This document shows positions 1-8,101 of a stretch of DNA of 44,898 nucleotides, one piece after another. This stretch comes from Bacteroidota bacterium. GTDB lineage: Bacteria > Bacteroidota > Bacteroidia > Flavobacteriales > Crocinitomicaceae. Each line of letters opens with the position of its first letter. The first letter of the stretch is position 1. A model generated the notes under the pieces. It did not search any database, was not told where the DNA came from, and worked only from the letters and a program-made list of their open reading frames with translations. A program made the position numbers and the translations under genes. The stretch lies in contig JAKQEZ010000015.1 in the NCBI GenBank assembly GCA_029558435.1, forward strand, positions 1-44,898. The letters are read 5' to 3'.

Positions 1-1
1 A

Positions 2-106
2 TACAAAACAGCTAAAAGACGATTTGCAATGGAAATCAGAAACCTAACAATCGCTTTAATAGTTGTACAATGCGGCGGTGATCCAAAGCTATTTTTTAAA
101 ACATAA
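2..106 (+). CDS. possible 3' end of a convergent gene (partial)
   Basis: A plus-strand frame is open from the window edge to a TAA at 104-106, about 34 codons, ending in DPKLFFKT. It stops just where the terminator hairpin of the ribosomal cluster begins, as a convergent neighbour would. I do not recognise the peptide, and an open stretch this short could arise by chance. The hairpin has no T-run on the plus-strand side, which weakens the case. Confidence 0.22.
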   Translation, partial: YKTAKRRFAMEIRNLTIALIVVQCGGDPKLFFKT

Positions 107-133
107 AAAATGGCCGGAATTTCTTCCGACCAT
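104..133 (-). terminator. intrinsic terminator of the ribosomal protein cluster
   Basis: On the minus strand a 10-bp stem (124-133 with 110-119, one G-U pair) encloses a GAAA tetraloop and is followed by six U at 105-110. It lies 44 bases past the rplQ stop, with no other gene between, so it marks the end of the long transcript. Confidence 0.88.
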
Positions 134-177
134 TCGTGACCAAATTGGTGACCTTTTCTAAAAAATTGAAAGAAAAA

Positions 178-723
178 TTATTCTTTATCTTCTTTGTTTT
201 CTTCAGATTCTGGAGCTTCTTCTGTTGATGCTTCAGTAGCTGGAGTTTCTTCAACAACTGGTGTTTCAACAACTTCTTCAGTTGCAACAGTTTCAGTTGT
301 AGCTTTAGAACCACCACCTCTTCTTGAACGACGAGAAGTTTTCTTAGCATCTTTTGTGTAGATTTCGTTGAAGTCAACTAATTCCATCATACACATTTCT
401 GCATTGTCACCCAATCTGAAACCAGTACGGATAATACGAGTATATCCTCCTGGACGGTCTGCAATCTTAGGTGCAACAGTTCTGAACAATTCAGCAACCA
501 CTTCTTTATTTTGCAAGTAACTAAAAACAGTACGTCTGTTGTGAGTTGTATCTTCTTTTGATTTAGTCAAAAGAGGTTCTACATAAGATCTCAAAGCTTT
601 AGCTTTTGCAACAGTTGTATTGATGCGTTTGTGCAAAATTAAAGAAGAAGCCAAGTTAGACATCATTGCTGCTCTGTGAGAAGCAGTTCTTCCTAAATGA
701 TTGATTTTTTTTCCGTGTCTCAT
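178..723 (-). CDS. rplQ: 50S ribosomal protein L17
   Basis: L17 binds 23S rRNA domain III near the exit tunnel in the large subunit. The N-terminus [17 protein letters not shown] and the later [21 protein letters not shown] are hallmark L17 segments. The conserved core fills about residues 1-123. A basic linker (124-140, with [10 protein letters not shown]) and an acidic tail rich in Thr, Glu and Pro (141-181) follow; the family core is only about 115-130 residues, so the tail is an added disordered extension of a kind seen in Bacteroidota L17. It is the last gene of the cluster, 96 bases after rpoA, and is followed by a terminator. The ATG at 721-723 gives the canonical start. Confidence 0.98.
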   Translation of the reverse strand: MRHGKKINHLGRTASHRAAMMSNLASSLILHKRINTTVAKAKALRSYVEPLLTKSKEDTTHNRRTVFSYLQNKEVVAELFRTVAPKIADRPGGYTRIIRTGFRLGDNAEMCMMELVDFNEIYTKDAKKTSRRSRRGGGSKATTETVATEEVVETPVVEETPATEASTEEAPESEENKEDKE

Positions 724-762
724 TTTAATTTAATTTCGTAAGTAACGGTTAGTAAGAATTTT

Positions 763-822
763 TAGTATCGCGTTTCCTTACCACCTATTACGCTATTTAA
801 CATTATTTTATTTGCGATACTA
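763..822 (-). other. long-range inverted repeat between rpoA and rplQ
   Basis: A perfect 9-bp inverted repeat pairs 763-771 with 814-822, enclosing 42 bases. On the transcript the 5' arm contains the rpoA stop codon (820-822). No U-tract follows, so it is not a standard terminator; it may fold the rpoA-rplQ junction of the mRNA. Confidence 0.4.
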
Positions 823-1812
823 GTCTTTATCTAATTTGTATTTAGAAACATTCATCCCAAAAGTCAAACCTTTGTTGTCAACTAAGTCTTCCAACTCAGT
901 AAGAGATTTCTTACCGAAGTTACGGAACTTCAATAAATCATTTTTATTGTAAGTAACCAAGTCACCTAAAGTTTCAACATCAGCAGCTTTCAAGCAGTTC
1001 AATGCACGAACAGACAAGTCCATATCTACCAATTTAGATTTTAACAATTGGCGCATGTGCAATGAAGTTTCATCAAATTCTTCTGTTTCAGATTTAATTT
1101 CGCTATCCAACGTAATTCTTTCATCTGAGAACAACAAGAAGTGGTGAATTAAAATTTTAGCAGCTTCTTTCAAAGCTTCTTTTGGATGAATTGAACCATC
1201 AGTGATGATATCAAAAACTAATTTTTCATAATCTGTTTTTTGCTCAACACGATAGTTTTCGATAGCGTATTTAACGTTTTTAATTGGCGTAAAGATAGAA
1301 TCAATAAAAATGGTTCCAAAAGGAGCACCACTGATTTTGTTTTCTTCAGCCGGAACGTAACCTCTACCTTTGATAATCGACAATTCGATTTCTAACTTAA
1401 CAGATTTGTTTAAGTTACAAATAACTAAATCTGGGTTCAAAACTTGGAATGCAGAAGTAAATTTACCAATATCACCAGCAGTCAATTGATCTTGACCAGA
1501 GATAGATACTGTTACAACTTCATTGTCTGTTCCTTCGATTTGTTGTTTGAAACGTACTTGTTTTAAGTTCAAAATAATTTCGGTAACATCTTCAACTACA
1601 CCTTTGATTGATGTAAATTCATGATCTGCACCTTTAATCTTGATTGATGAAATCGCAAAACCTTCTAAAGAAGAAAGTAAAATACGACGTAGTGCGTTAC
1701 CTACTGTGATTCCGTATCCTGGCTCCAATGGACGCAATTCAAATTGTCCTTGTTGCTCATCAGATTGAATCATAATAACCTTGTCAGGTTTTTGAAAATC
1801 TAAAATTGCCAT
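820..1812 (-). CDS. rpoA: DNA-directed RNA polymerase subunit alpha
   Basis: The alpha subunit dimerises to nucleate RNA polymerase assembly, and its C-terminal domain touches upstream DNA and activators. The 330-residue length is standard. The N-terminal dimerisation domain (about 1-235) carries [14 protein letters not shown], the family's helix 1 motif. The C-terminal domain (about 255-325) shows [20 protein letters not shown], with the Arg of SVRALNCLK matching the DNA-contacting Arg265 of E. coli, and [12 protein letters not shown]. It sits in the usual place between rpsD and rplQ. The flanking gaps of 96 and 97 bases are wide for this cluster and both contain inverted repeats. Confidence 0.99.
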   Translation of the reverse strand: MAILDFQKPDKVIMIQSDEQQGQFELRPLEPGYGITVGNALRRILLSSLEGFAISSIKIKGADHEFTSIKGVVEDVTEIILNLKQVRFKQQIEGTDNEVVTVSISGQDQLTAGDIGKFTSAFQVLNPDLVICNLNKSVKLEIELSIIKGRGYVPAEENKISGAPFGTIFIDSIFTPIKNVKYAIENYRVEQKTDYEKLVFDIITDGSIHPKEALKEAAKILIHHFLLFSDERITLDSEIKSETEEFDETSLHMRQLLKSKLVDMDLSVRALNCLKAADVETLGDLVTYNKNDLLKFRNFGKKSLTELEDLVDNKGLTFGMNVSKYKLDKD

Positions 1813-1833
1813 TTTTTCTTCGTTTTAATTGCC

Positions 1834-1886
1834 TTGGAGTTGCGCGGTTGAGTGAATGAAGAGTTCACTCAACCCTTTGGCTCCAA
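1834..1886 (-). other. strong hairpin between rpsD and rpoA
   Basis: A perfect 11-bp stem pairs 1846-1856 with 1864-1874 around a 7-base loop. An outer 6-bp helix pairs 1834-1839 with 1881-1886, giving a two-tier structure in the 96-base gap between the rpsD stop and the rpoA start. There is no run of U after it on the minus strand, so an RNA processing, stabilising or attenuating element is more likely than a terminator. Confidence 0.6.
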
Positions 1887-1908
1887 CACAATGTGTTAAT
1901 TTATTTTA

Positions 1909-2517
1909 TTATTTAGAATACAATTCGACGATCAATTGTTCTTTAATGTTTTCAGGAATCATTTCACGTGCTGGAACAGAAATCATTTTTCCTGTTTTAG
2001 ACGCTGCATCCCAATCCAACCAATCGTATTTTCTACTGTTTGATGTTAAAGAGCTAGTAATAGCTTCTAAAGATTTAGATTTTTCTCTAACACCAACAAC
2101 ATCACCAGCTTTTAATTGGTATGAAGGAATATTTACAATTTCTCCATTCACTGTGATGTGTTTATGCGATACTAATTGACGAGCACCACTTCTTGTAGGA
2201 GCAATTCCTAAACGGTAAACAGTATTGTCTAAACGAGTTTCACACATTTGTAACAAAACTTCACCAGTAATTCCTGGGTGAGCATTTGCTTTTTTGTATA
2301 AGTTCTCAAATTGACGCTCTAAAATACCGTAAGTGTATTTTGCTTTTTGTTTTTCTGCCAACTGAATTGCGTATTCAGATTGTTTTCCACCGCGACGTTT
2401 TGCTGGTCCATGTTGACCTGGTCCGTATGGTCTTTTATCCAAAGCTTTATCAGCTCCGAAGATAGGATCACGGAAACGACGTGCGATCTTTGTTTTTGGT
2501 CCTGTGTATCTTGCCAT
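1909..2517 (-). CDS. rpsD: 30S ribosomal protein S4
   Basis: S4 is a primary 16S rRNA binder that nucleates the 5' domain of the small subunit. It starts [18 protein letters not shown] and has the family RYGPGQHG-type segment as [16 protein letters not shown]. The S4 RNA-binding domain is visible from about residue 92 ([19 protein letters not shown]) to 155. The N-terminal zinc cysteines of some S4 proteins are absent, so this is the zinc-free form. The length of 202 residues is typical. It lies between rpsK and rpoA. In E. coli S4 represses the alpha operon through an mRNA structure; whether the hairpins around this gene play that role is unknown. Confidence 0.98.
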   Translation of the reverse strand: MARYTGPKTKIARRFRDPIFGADKALDKRPYGPGQHGPAKRRGGKQSEYAIQLAEKQKAKYTYGILERQFENLYKKANAHPGITGEVLLQMCETRLDNTVYRLGIAPTRSGARQLVSHKHITVNGEIVNIPSYQLKAGDVVGVREKSKSLEAITSSLTSNSRKYDWLDWDAASKTGKMISVPAREMIPENIKEQLIVELYSK

Positions 2518-2532
2518 TACTATTTGTTTTTT

Positions 2533-2582
2533 AGAAAAGAACTGTGAATTAAGGCTTTCCTTCGACAGTTGCTTTCTTTTCT
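2533..2582 (-). other. bulged hairpin between rpsK and rpsD
   Basis: Two nested helices pair 2533-2539 with 2576-2582 (7 bp) and 2540-2545 with 2565-2570 (6 bp), separated by a one-sided 5-base bulge. A small inner helix of 4 bp (2551-2554 with 2559-2562) caps it. It occupies most of the 79-base gap and is not followed by a U-run. Confidence 0.45.
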
Positions 2583-2596
2583 GTTATTAATTACTA

Positions 2597-2983
2597 CTAA
2601 ACTCGACGTCTTTTTGGAGGACGACAACCATTGTGAGGGATTGGGGTTACATCAATGATTTCTGTAACTTCGATACCTGCATTGTGAATTGCACGAATTG
2701 CAGATTCACGTCCAGCACCTGGCCCTTTAACATATGCTTTCACGCGACGTAAACCGAAGTCGTGTGCTTCTTTTGCAGCATCTTCTGCAGCAACTAAAGC
2801 AGCATAAGGAGTGTTCTTTTTAGATCCTCTGAAGCCCATTTTACCAGATGATGACCAAGAAATAACTTGACCAGCTCCGTTAGTTAAAGAGACAATTACA
2901 TTGTTGAAGGAAGCAAATACATGCGCTTCACCCGATGCATCAACTTTAACGTTCTTCTTCTTTTTTTGATTTGATTTTGCCAT
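2597..2983 (-). CDS. rpsK: 30S ribosomal protein S11
   Basis: S11 lies on the platform of the small subunit and contacts the mRNA exit region and 16S rRNA. Visible family motifs are [47 protein letters not shown] and the C-terminal [15 protein letters not shown]. The 128-residue length is standard. It stands between rpsM and rpsD as in nearly all bacteria. The lysine-rich N-terminus (NQKKKKNVK) is ordinary for the family. Confidence 0.98.
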   Translation of the reverse strand: MAKSNQKKKKNVKVDASGEAHVFASFNNVIVSLTNGAGQVISWSSSGKMGFRGSKKNTPYAALVAAEDAAKEAHDFGLRRVKAYVKGPGAGRESAIRAIHNAGIEVTEIIDVTPIPHNGCRPPKRRRV

Positions 2984-3039
2984 TTTTATTAGCTCTTAAT
3001 TTTCAATAATCTACTATACTATTCAAGAATCAATAACGA

Positions 3040-3405
3040 TTATTTTTTCTTGTTAGCAACTGTTTTTCTTCTACCCTTACGAGTACGAGAGTTATTTTTT
3101 GTTCTTTGACCTCTTAAAGGAAGACCAGCACGGTGACGAATACCTCTGTTACATCCGATATCCATCATACGTTTGATGTTCAATTGAATTTCAGAACGCA
3201 AAGCACCTTCCACTTTAATAGTGTTTATAGCTTCACGAATCAAACCAATTTGATCATCGTTCCAATCATTAACTTTGATGTTTTCATCAATGTTATTGTC
3301 CTTTAAAATTTTAGAAGCTGTGCTTCTTCCGATACCAAAGATGTATGTTAATCCAATTACACCTCTTTTGTTTTTTGGTAAATCTATACCTGCAATACGT
3401 GCCAT
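3040..3405 (-). CDS. rpsM: 30S ribosomal protein S13
   Basis: S13 sits in the head of the small subunit, contacts the P-site tRNA through its C-terminal tail and bridges to the large subunit. [15 protein letters not shown] and the helix-hairpin segment [14 protein letters not shown] identify it, as does the [20 protein letters not shown] segment. The tail ends in a lysine cluster, KKTVANKKK. The 121-residue length fits. It follows rpmJ by 11 bases and is the first large gene of the alpha part of the cluster. Confidence 0.98.
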   Translation of the reverse strand: MARIAGIDLPKNKRGVIGLTYIFGIGRSTASKILKDNNIDENIKVNDWNDDQIGLIREAINTIKVEGALRSEIQLNIKRMMDIGCNRGIRHRAGLPLRGQRTKNNSRTRKGRRKTVANKKK

Positions 3406-3416
3406 AATTCTATTTA

Positions 3417-3533
3417 TTAACCTTGTCTTTGTTTAAGTTTTGGATTCTTTTTATTAATCACATAAACTCTACCTTTTCTCTTAACGATTTTGCAATCTGC
3501 AGTACGTTTTTTAACTGATGCTCTTACTTTCAT
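3417..3533 (-). CDS. rpmJ: 50S ribosomal protein L36
   Basis: This 38-codon gene encodes a protein starting [20 protein letters not shown] and ending [12 protein letters not shown], an unmistakable L36. L36 stabilises 23S rRNA helices near the GTPase-associated region. The zinc form of L36 has three Cys and a His; only Cys14 is present here, so this is the zinc-independent form. It has an ATG at 3531-3533, follows infA by 34 bases and precedes rpsM by 11. Confidence 0.97.
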   Translation of the reverse strand: MKVRASVKKRTADCKIVKRKGRVYVINKKNPKLKQRQG

Positions 3534-3567
3534 TTTCTTTTACTTTAAATATTATTGAGCTTCTTAA

Positions 3568-3786
3568 TTATTTATATCTAAATGAAATTCTACCTTTTGA
3601 TAAGTCATAAGGAGACATTTCAACTTTTACTCTATCACCTGGTAAAATTTTAATGTAAAACATTCTCATTTTCCCAGAGATATGAGCTGTAATTACGTGC
3701 CCATTTTCTAACTCAACACGAAACATTGCATTAGACAATGCCTCGATAATTGTTCCATCTTGTTCTATTGATGTTTGCTTTGCCAT
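3568..3786 (-). CDS. infA: translation initiation factor IF-1
   Basis: IF-1 binds the A site of the 30S subunit during initiation and helps IF-2 and IF-3. The 72-residue protein is a single S1/OB-fold domain beginning [20 protein letters not shown], with [13 protein letters not shown] and [20 protein letters not shown] typical of the family. The frame extends upstream into the secY 3' end, but the ATG at 3784-3786 matches the family start and lies 4 bases after the secY stop, so I use it. Tight spacing to secY suggests coupled translation. No map or adk gene lies between secY and infA, unlike in many other bacteria. Confidence 0.97.
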   Translation of the reverse strand: MAKQTSIEQDGTIIEALSNAMFRVELENGHVITAHISGKMRMFYIKILPGDRVKVEMSPYDLSKGRISFRYK

Positions 3787-3790
3787 ACAA

Positions 3791-5131
3791 CTAATATGCT
3801 GAAATTTCGTTAGCTGATCTTCTACCTTTAGTCTTTGTTCCATCCATTAAACTATCCATGTGACGGTTTAATAAATAAGACTCAATTTGTTGCAAAGTAT
3901 CTAAAACTACTCCTACCATAATTAGTAAAGAAGTACCACCAAAGAACATCGCAAATTGACCGTTAACACCAGCAATATATGCTATTGCAGGAATAATTGC
4001 AATCAATGCTAAAAATAAAGAACCTGGTAATGTAATTCTCGATACTAAATCATCAACATAGTTTGCAGTATCTTCACCTGGTTTAACACCTGGGATAAAT
4101 CCTCCACTTTTCTTCAAATCATCTGCAATTTTTTTAGGGTTAATCATAATTGCAGTATAGAAATAAGTAAATACAATGATTAATACGGCCAAAAGGGTAT
4201 TGTACCAAAAACCATAAGGGTTACTCATTTCAACTTGAAGTCTGCTTGGTGTTTCAGAATTTGTTGCAAACAACATCATTGGGATTGTTACAATTGCTTG
4301 AGCAAAGATAATAGGCATTACACCAGATGCATTCACCTTAATTGGTAAATAGTTTCTAGCACCTTGCGCATCATCTAATTCACGCATTCCAACAATCTTT
4401 TTAGCTGTATTTAGTGGAATTTTACGAACACCTTGTACGATAAACACAGTAGCCATAACAATAACCATGAAAACCATTATTTCCAAAATTATTTTAATAA
4501 GGTTACCACTGTTAATACCAATTTCAGACATGAATGCTTGTGGTAGGCGAGCTAAAATACCTACAGTAATTAATAATGATATACCATTACCAATTCCTTT
4601 TTCAGTAATTCTTTCACCCAACCAAACAGCAAACATAGAACCAGCAATTAGTACTAAAATTGTTTGTGTCCACCAAAATGTAGATTCATCAGCTGGCATT
4701 GCTCCTTTGCTTCTAACATATAATGCTAAATAACTAGGTGCTTGTAATGCACAGATGATAATAGTTAGTATTCGTGTGTAGTTGTTGATTTGTTTTCTAC
4801 CAGACTCTCCTTCATTTTGCATTTTTTGTACAGCCGGAACAGCCATACCTAATAATTGCATAATGATAGAAGCACTAATGTAAGGCATAATTCCCAAAGC
4901 CATAATGGAAGCATTGGAGAAACCACCTCCTGAAAACATTGACAACAAATCCTCTAATACATTTGCAGAACCTGCCTGATTAGCTTGAGCTAAAGCAGTA
5001 TAATTAACACCTGGAATGATGATAAACGACCCAATTCTATAAACAAGAATTAGAGAAAGAGTTAAGATGATTCTCTTTCTTAACTCTTCAACTTTCCAAA
5101 TATTTTTTAAATCCTGTATTAAACGTTTCAT
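3791..5131 (-). CDS. secY: preprotein translocase subunit SecY
   Basis: SecY is the pore of the Sec channel in the inner membrane, exporting unfolded proteins and inserting membrane proteins together with SecE and SecG. The 446-residue sequence has about ten hydrophobic segments. Recognisable parts are [16 protein letters not shown] near the N-terminus, the plug region after it, [15 protein letters not shown] and the cytoplasmic [12 protein letters not shown] loop. It ends with a charged tail ([18 protein letters not shown]). It follows rplO by 20 bases and precedes infA by 4. In this phylum SecY also feeds exported proteins to type IX secretion, which may matter for the PorE-like protein at the other end of the window. 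Confidence 0.98.
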   Translation of the reverse strand: MKRLIQDLKNIWKVEELRKRIILTLSLILVYRIGSFIIIPGVNYTALAQANQAGSANVLEDLLSMFSGGGFSNASIMALGIMPYISASIIMQLLGMAVPAVQKMQNEGESGRKQINNYTRILTIIICALQAPSYLALYVRSKGAMPADESTFWWTQTILVLIAGSMFAVWLGERITEKGIGNGISLLITVGILARLPQAFMSEIGINSGNLIKIILEIMVFMVIVMATVFIVQGVRKIPLNTAKKIVGMRELDDAQGARNYLPIKVNASGVMPIIFAQAIVTIPMMLFATNSETPSRLQVEMSNPYGFWYNTLLAVLIIVFTYFYTAIMINPKKIADDLKKSGGFIPGVKPGEDTANYVDDLVSRITLPGSLFLALIAIIPAIAYIAGVNGQFAMFFGGTSLLIMVGVVLDTLQQIESYLLNRHMDSLMDGTKTKGRRSANEISAY

Positions 5132-5151
5132 ATAAAAAAGTGTAAAGTTAG

Positions 5152-5601
5152 TTAAATTTCAGAACAAACACCGCCATTTTTTTCAATAGCTTCTTTTGCT
5201 GAAGCAGAAAACTTATGTGCTGTGATATTGATCTTAGCTGTTAACTCACCTCTACCCAAGATTTTAACTAAATCGTTATTTGAAATCAAACCGTTTTCAC
5301 GTAAAACTTCAACAGAAATTTCAGTAACGTTTTTACGTTCAACCAACGCTTGAATTAAATCTAAATTAATAGCTTTATATTCAACACGGTTGATATTTTT
5401 GAAACCAAATTTAGGTACTCGTCTTTGAAGTGGCATCTGACCTCCTTCAAAACCAATTTTCTTGCTGTATCCAGATCTTGACTTCGCTCCTTTGTGACCA
5501 CGTGTAGCAGTACCTCCGTATCCAGAACCTTGTCCTCTTGCGATTCTTCTTCTGCTGCTTACAGATCCTTTAGCAGGAGTCAAATTATGTAAATTGCTCA
5601 T
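5152..5601 (-). CDS. rplO: 50S ribosomal protein L15
   Basis: L15 is a late-assembly protein of the large subunit with a long basic N-terminal extension that threads into 23S rRNA. The N-terminus MSNLHNLTPAKGSVSSRRR and the glycine-rich RGQGSGYGGTATRGHKG and GFEGGQMPLQRRVPKFGF segments are diagnostic. The 149-residue length is usual. It lies between rpmD and secY, the standard spc order. Confidence 0.98.
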   Translation of the reverse strand: MSNLHNLTPAKGSVSSRRRIARGQGSGYGGTATRGHKGAKSRSGYSKKIGFEGGQMPLQRRVPKFGFKNINRVEYKAINLDLIQALVERKNVTEISVEVLRENGLISNNDLVKILGRGELTAKINITAHKFSASAKEAIEKNGGVCSEI

Positions 5602-5622
5602 GTTAAATCAATTTTATTTAAA

Positions 5623-5799
5623 TTATTCAACAACTTCTACTAAGTGTTGTACTTTTCTAATCATTCCCATGATTTGAGGAGTTGCTTCTTTTTCAAGAAC
5701 TTGGTTCAACTTCTTAAATCCTAACGCTTTTACCGTAGCTTTTTGTACTGCTGGTCTTTTAATAGCGCTTCTTACTTGCTTAATTTTTATTGTAGCCAT
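5623..5799 (-). CDS. rpmD: 50S ribosomal protein L30
   Basis: This 58-codon gene fills the gap between rpsE and rplO. The product starts [20 protein letters not shown] and continues with KALGFKKLN, then ends [11 protein letters not shown], matching the compact L30 fold of about 58-60 residues. The pattern of a conserved KALGLxK-like turn followed by a hydrophobic helix is clear. The ATG is at 5797-5799 and the TAA at 5623-5625. It starts 15 bases after the rpsE stop. Confidence 0.97.
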   Translation of the reverse strand: MATIKIKQVRSAIKRPAVQKATVKALGFKKLNQVLEKEATPQIMGMIRKVQHLVEVVE

Positions 5800-5814
5800 G
5801 TTTTTGTCTATTTA

Positions 5815-6333
5815 TTAACCATTAAATACTTTATCCAACGTAATTCCGCGTTGCTTAGCAACTGTAGCAGCATCTCTTAATCCACCCAATGCATCAAATG
5901 TTGCTTTAACAACGTTGTGCGGGTTAGAAGAACCTTGAGATTTTGCCAATACATTGTGAATACCAACACTTTCTAATACTGCACGCATTGCACCACCTGC
6001 AATAACTCCAGTACCGGCAGAAGCTGGTTTGATTAACACACGCGCTCCACTAAATTTCCCTTTTTGAGGGTGAGGAATTGTTCCTTTCAATACAGGAACT
6101 TTGATTAGATTTTTCTTAGCATCATCGATTGCTTTAGTGATAGCCTCAGTTACCTCTTTAGCTTTTCCTAAACCGTGACCAACAATACCATTTTCATCAC
6201 CAACTACAACAATAGCAGAAAAAGAGAATGTTCTACCTCCTTTTGTTACTTTCGTTACGCGGTTTACGGCTACTAAACGATCTTTCAATTCAATATCCGA
6301 AGATTTTACTCTGTTCATTGTCTGTGCTGCCAT
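5815..6333 (-). CDS. rpsE: 30S ribosomal protein S5
   Basis: S5 lies near the mRNA entrance and contributes to decoding accuracy. The double-stranded RNA-binding domain is in the first half ([19 protein letters not shown]), followed by [14 protein letters not shown] and the C-terminal [19 protein letters not shown] and [12 protein letters not shown] segments. The 172-residue length is usual. It starts 2 bases after rplR stops, suggesting coupled translation. Confidence 0.98.
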   Translation of the reverse strand: MAAQTMNRVKSSDIELKDRLVAVNRVTKVTKGGRTFSFSAIVVVGDENGIVGHGLGKAKEVTEAITKAIDDAKKNLIKVPVLKGTIPHPQKGKFSGARVLIKPASAGTGVIAGGAMRAVLESVGIHNVLAKSQGSSNPHNVVKATFDALGGLRDAATVAKQRGITLDKVFNG

Positions 6334-6335
6334 AA

Positions 6336-6689
6336 TTAAAATTTTAAACCGCCTTCTCTTGCTGAGTTAGCTAATGATTTAACTCTACCGTGATACAAAT
6401 ATCCATTACGATCAAAAACAACGCTTTGGATTCCTGCCTTAATTGCTTTTTCAGCTACTTCTTTACCAACAACTGCTGCTTGTTCAGTTTTATTCAACTT
6501 TTCAACAGCTTTATTTTTGAAAGATGATGCTGACACCAAAGTTTTTCCGTTTGTATCATCAATAACTTGAGCATAAATTTGCTTGTTACTACGAAAAACT
6601 GATAATCTAGGCACCATTGAAGTTCCAGAAATTTTCTTTCTGATGCTTCTCTTGATTCTAGCTCTTCTGTTTAATTTACTAAATGCCAT
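6336..6689 (-). CDS. rplR: 50S ribosomal protein L18
   Basis: L18 binds 5S rRNA and places it in the central protuberance with L5. It has the basic N-terminal arm ([20 protein letters not shown]), then [34 protein letters not shown] and the ending AREGGLKF, all typical. The 117-residue length fits. It lies 10 bases after rplF. Confidence 0.98.
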   Translation of the reverse strand: MAFSKLNRRARIKRSIRKKISGTSMVPRLSVFRSNKQIYAQVIDDTNGKTLVSASSFKNKAVEKLNKTEQAAVVGKEVAEKAIKAGIQSVVFDRNGYLYHGRVKSLANSAREGGLKF

Positions 6690-6699
6690 AATTTAATTT

Positions 6700-7257
6700 T
6701 TATTTTTTACCTGCAGATTTTCCTGCCTTTCTTCTAATATCTTCACCTACGAACTTAATACCTTTTCCTTTATATGGTTCAGGCTTACGAAGAGAACGAA
6801 TCTTAGCAACGGCTTGACCCAAAAGTTGTTTGTCGTGCGACTCTAAAGTCACAACTGGTGCCTTTCCTTTTTGGGTATCTGCTGATACTTTAATTTCTTT
6901 CGGAAGTTCGATAACATAAGGGTGAGAGAAACCTAATGCTAACTCCAACTGTTGACCAGTTGCTGTAGCACGGAAACCTACTCCTACAATTTCTAACTCC
7001 GATTTGTACCCTTCCGATACGCCAACAATCATATTATAAACCAAAGCACGGTATAAACCATGTTTAGCTCTATGAGAAGGTGCGTCAGTTGCGCGGCTGA
7101 AAGTTATTGTTCCATCTTCGATAGAAAGAGTCACGCTATCTGTATCGATAACTTGACTTAATTCACCTTTGGAACCTTTAACAGTAATCACATTACCGTC
7201 AAACTTTACATCTACTCCACTCGGGATGTTTACTGGGGATTTACCTATCCTTGACAT
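6700..7257 (-). CDS. rplF: 50S ribosomal protein L6
   Basis: L6 sits near the sarcin-ricin loop and is needed for elongation factor binding. The N-terminus MSRIGKSPVNIPSGV and the C-terminal hallmark PEPYKGKGIKFVGEDIRRK identify it. The two repeated alpha/beta halves occupy about 1-80 and 81-175. A short lysine tail (AGKSAGKK) ends the protein. The 185-residue length is normal. It follows rpsH by 18 bases. Confidence 0.98.
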   Translation of the reverse strand: MSRIGKSPVNIPSGVDVKFDGNVITVKGSKGELSQVIDTDSVTLSIEDGTITFSRATDAPSHRAKHGLYRALVYNMIVGVSEGYKSELEIVGVGFRATATGQQLELALGFSHPYVIELPKEIKVSADTQKGKAPVVTLESHDKQLLGQAVAKIRSLRKPEPYKGKGIKFVGEDIRRKAGKSAGKK

Positions 7258-7275
7258 TCTGTTATTTGTTAAAGA

Positions 7276-7674
7276 TTAATATACGTAGCAAATTACTTCA
7301 CCACCTACGTTTAATTTTCTTGCTTCTTTATCTGTAATTACTCCTTTAGATGTAGAAACTACAGCGATTCCTAATCCATTTTGTACACTAGGAATTTCTT
7401 GTGATCCTGCGTATTTACGTAAACCTGGACGAGAAGCTCGTTGGATTTTTGTAATTGCAGGTACACGAGTTGAAGGATTGTATTTCAAGGCAATTGTAAT
7501 AATTCCTTGTTTTGAATCATCTTCAAATTTGTAATTGGTAATGTACCCTTGATCAAAAAGAATTTGCGTAATTGCTTTCTTTGTGTTAGATGCTGGGATA
7601 CTAACGGTTTTTAAACCAGCAGAACTTGCGTTTCTGATACGCGTTAAAAAATCTGCTATCGGATCTGTATTCAT
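7276..7674 (-). CDS. rpsH: 30S ribosomal protein S8
   Basis: S8 is a primary binder of the 16S central domain; in E. coli it also represses the spc operon by binding its mRNA. The protein starts MNTDPIADFLTRIRNA and ends LNVGGEVICYVY, with GVITDKEARKLNVGGE typical of the C-terminal domain. The frame runs a further 12 codons upstream, but the ATG at 7672-7674 matches the family start and gives 132 residues. It is preceded by an unusually long 109-base gap containing a hairpin and a putative promoter, so this and the genes after it may be transcribed separately as well as from rpsL. Confidence 0.98.
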   Translation of the reverse strand: MNTDPIADFLTRIRNASSAGLKTVSIPASNTKKAITQILFDQGYITNYKFEDDSKQGIITIALKYNPSTRVPAITKIQRASRPGLRKYAGSQEIPSVQNGLGIAVVSTSKGVITDKEARKLNVGGEVICYVY

Positions 7675-7698
7675 ATAAATAAAAATTCGACTATGGTT

Positions 7699-7731
7699 TT
7701 TGGAAAGCACTGATTTACAATGCTTTCCAAA
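7699..7731 (-). other. perfect hairpin upstream of rpsH
   Basis: An 11-bp perfect stem pairs 7699-7709 with 7721-7731 around an 11-base loop, 25 bases before the rpsH start. No U-run follows. It would lie in the 5' leader of any transcript starting at the putative promoter at 7765-7790. It is a candidate for autoregulation or processing, but nothing in the sequence proves that. Confidence 0.55.
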
Positions 7732-7764
7732 CCTTTAGTCAGTTAATACTACTTAATTGGGGTG

Positions 7765-7790
7765 CAAATATAATAAAATATTTTTACCAA
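7765..7790 (-). promoter_or_regulatory. putative internal promoter in the spc segment
   Basis: Minus-strand TATATTTG (7765-7772) fits the Bacteroidota -7 consensus TAnnTTTG. The 14-base string TATATTTGCACCCC is identical to that at the rpsL promoter. A TTG at 7788-7790 overlaps the end of rpsN but lies only 15 bases away, shorter than the usual 19-21, so the -33 match is weak. If used, it would drive rpsH and downstream genes. Confidence 0.5.
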
Positions 7791-8098
7791 CTAGCTTTTT
7801 TCACACCAGGAATTTTTCCAGCTAATGCCATTTCACGGAAAGTAACACGTGAAATTCCAAATTGGCGCATGTATCCTCTAGGGCGACCAGTTAAACCACA
7901 ACGGTTGTGTTGTCTGTTTTTTGCTGAGTTTGCAGGCAATTTTTGCAATGCCATCATAGCATCCCATTTTGCATTTACAATCTCATCAGATTGGTCACTA
8001 GATTTAAGAATTTTTACTAATTCTTCACGTTTTTTAGCATAACGAGCGTGAAGTTTTTCTCTTTTGCGCTCACGCGCTTTCATTGATTCTTTTGCCAT
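7784..8098 (-). CDS. rpsN: 30S ribosomal protein S14
   Basis: S14 is in the head of the small subunit and completes the A-site region. The start [20 protein letters not shown] and the end [21 protein letters not shown] flank the signature [20 protein letters not shown]. There is a single Cys, so it lacks the CxxC pairs of the short zinc form and belongs to the long zinc-free form (104 residues). It lies 3 bases after rplE and is followed by the longest gap in this part of the cluster. Confidence 0.98.
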   Translation of the reverse strand: MAKESMKARERKREKLHARYAKKREELVKILKSSDQSDEIVNAKWDAMMALQKLPANSAKNRQHNRCGLTGRPRGYMRQFGISRVTFREMALAGKIPGVKKASW

Positions 8099-8101
8099 CT
8101 G

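Noticed and set aside
1856..2179. Plus-strand open frames over ribosomal genes (also near 9316-9693, 12364-12606 and 14720-15019)
   Set aside because: They are antisense shadows of strongly conserved genes, with no start context and no resemblance to proteins I know.
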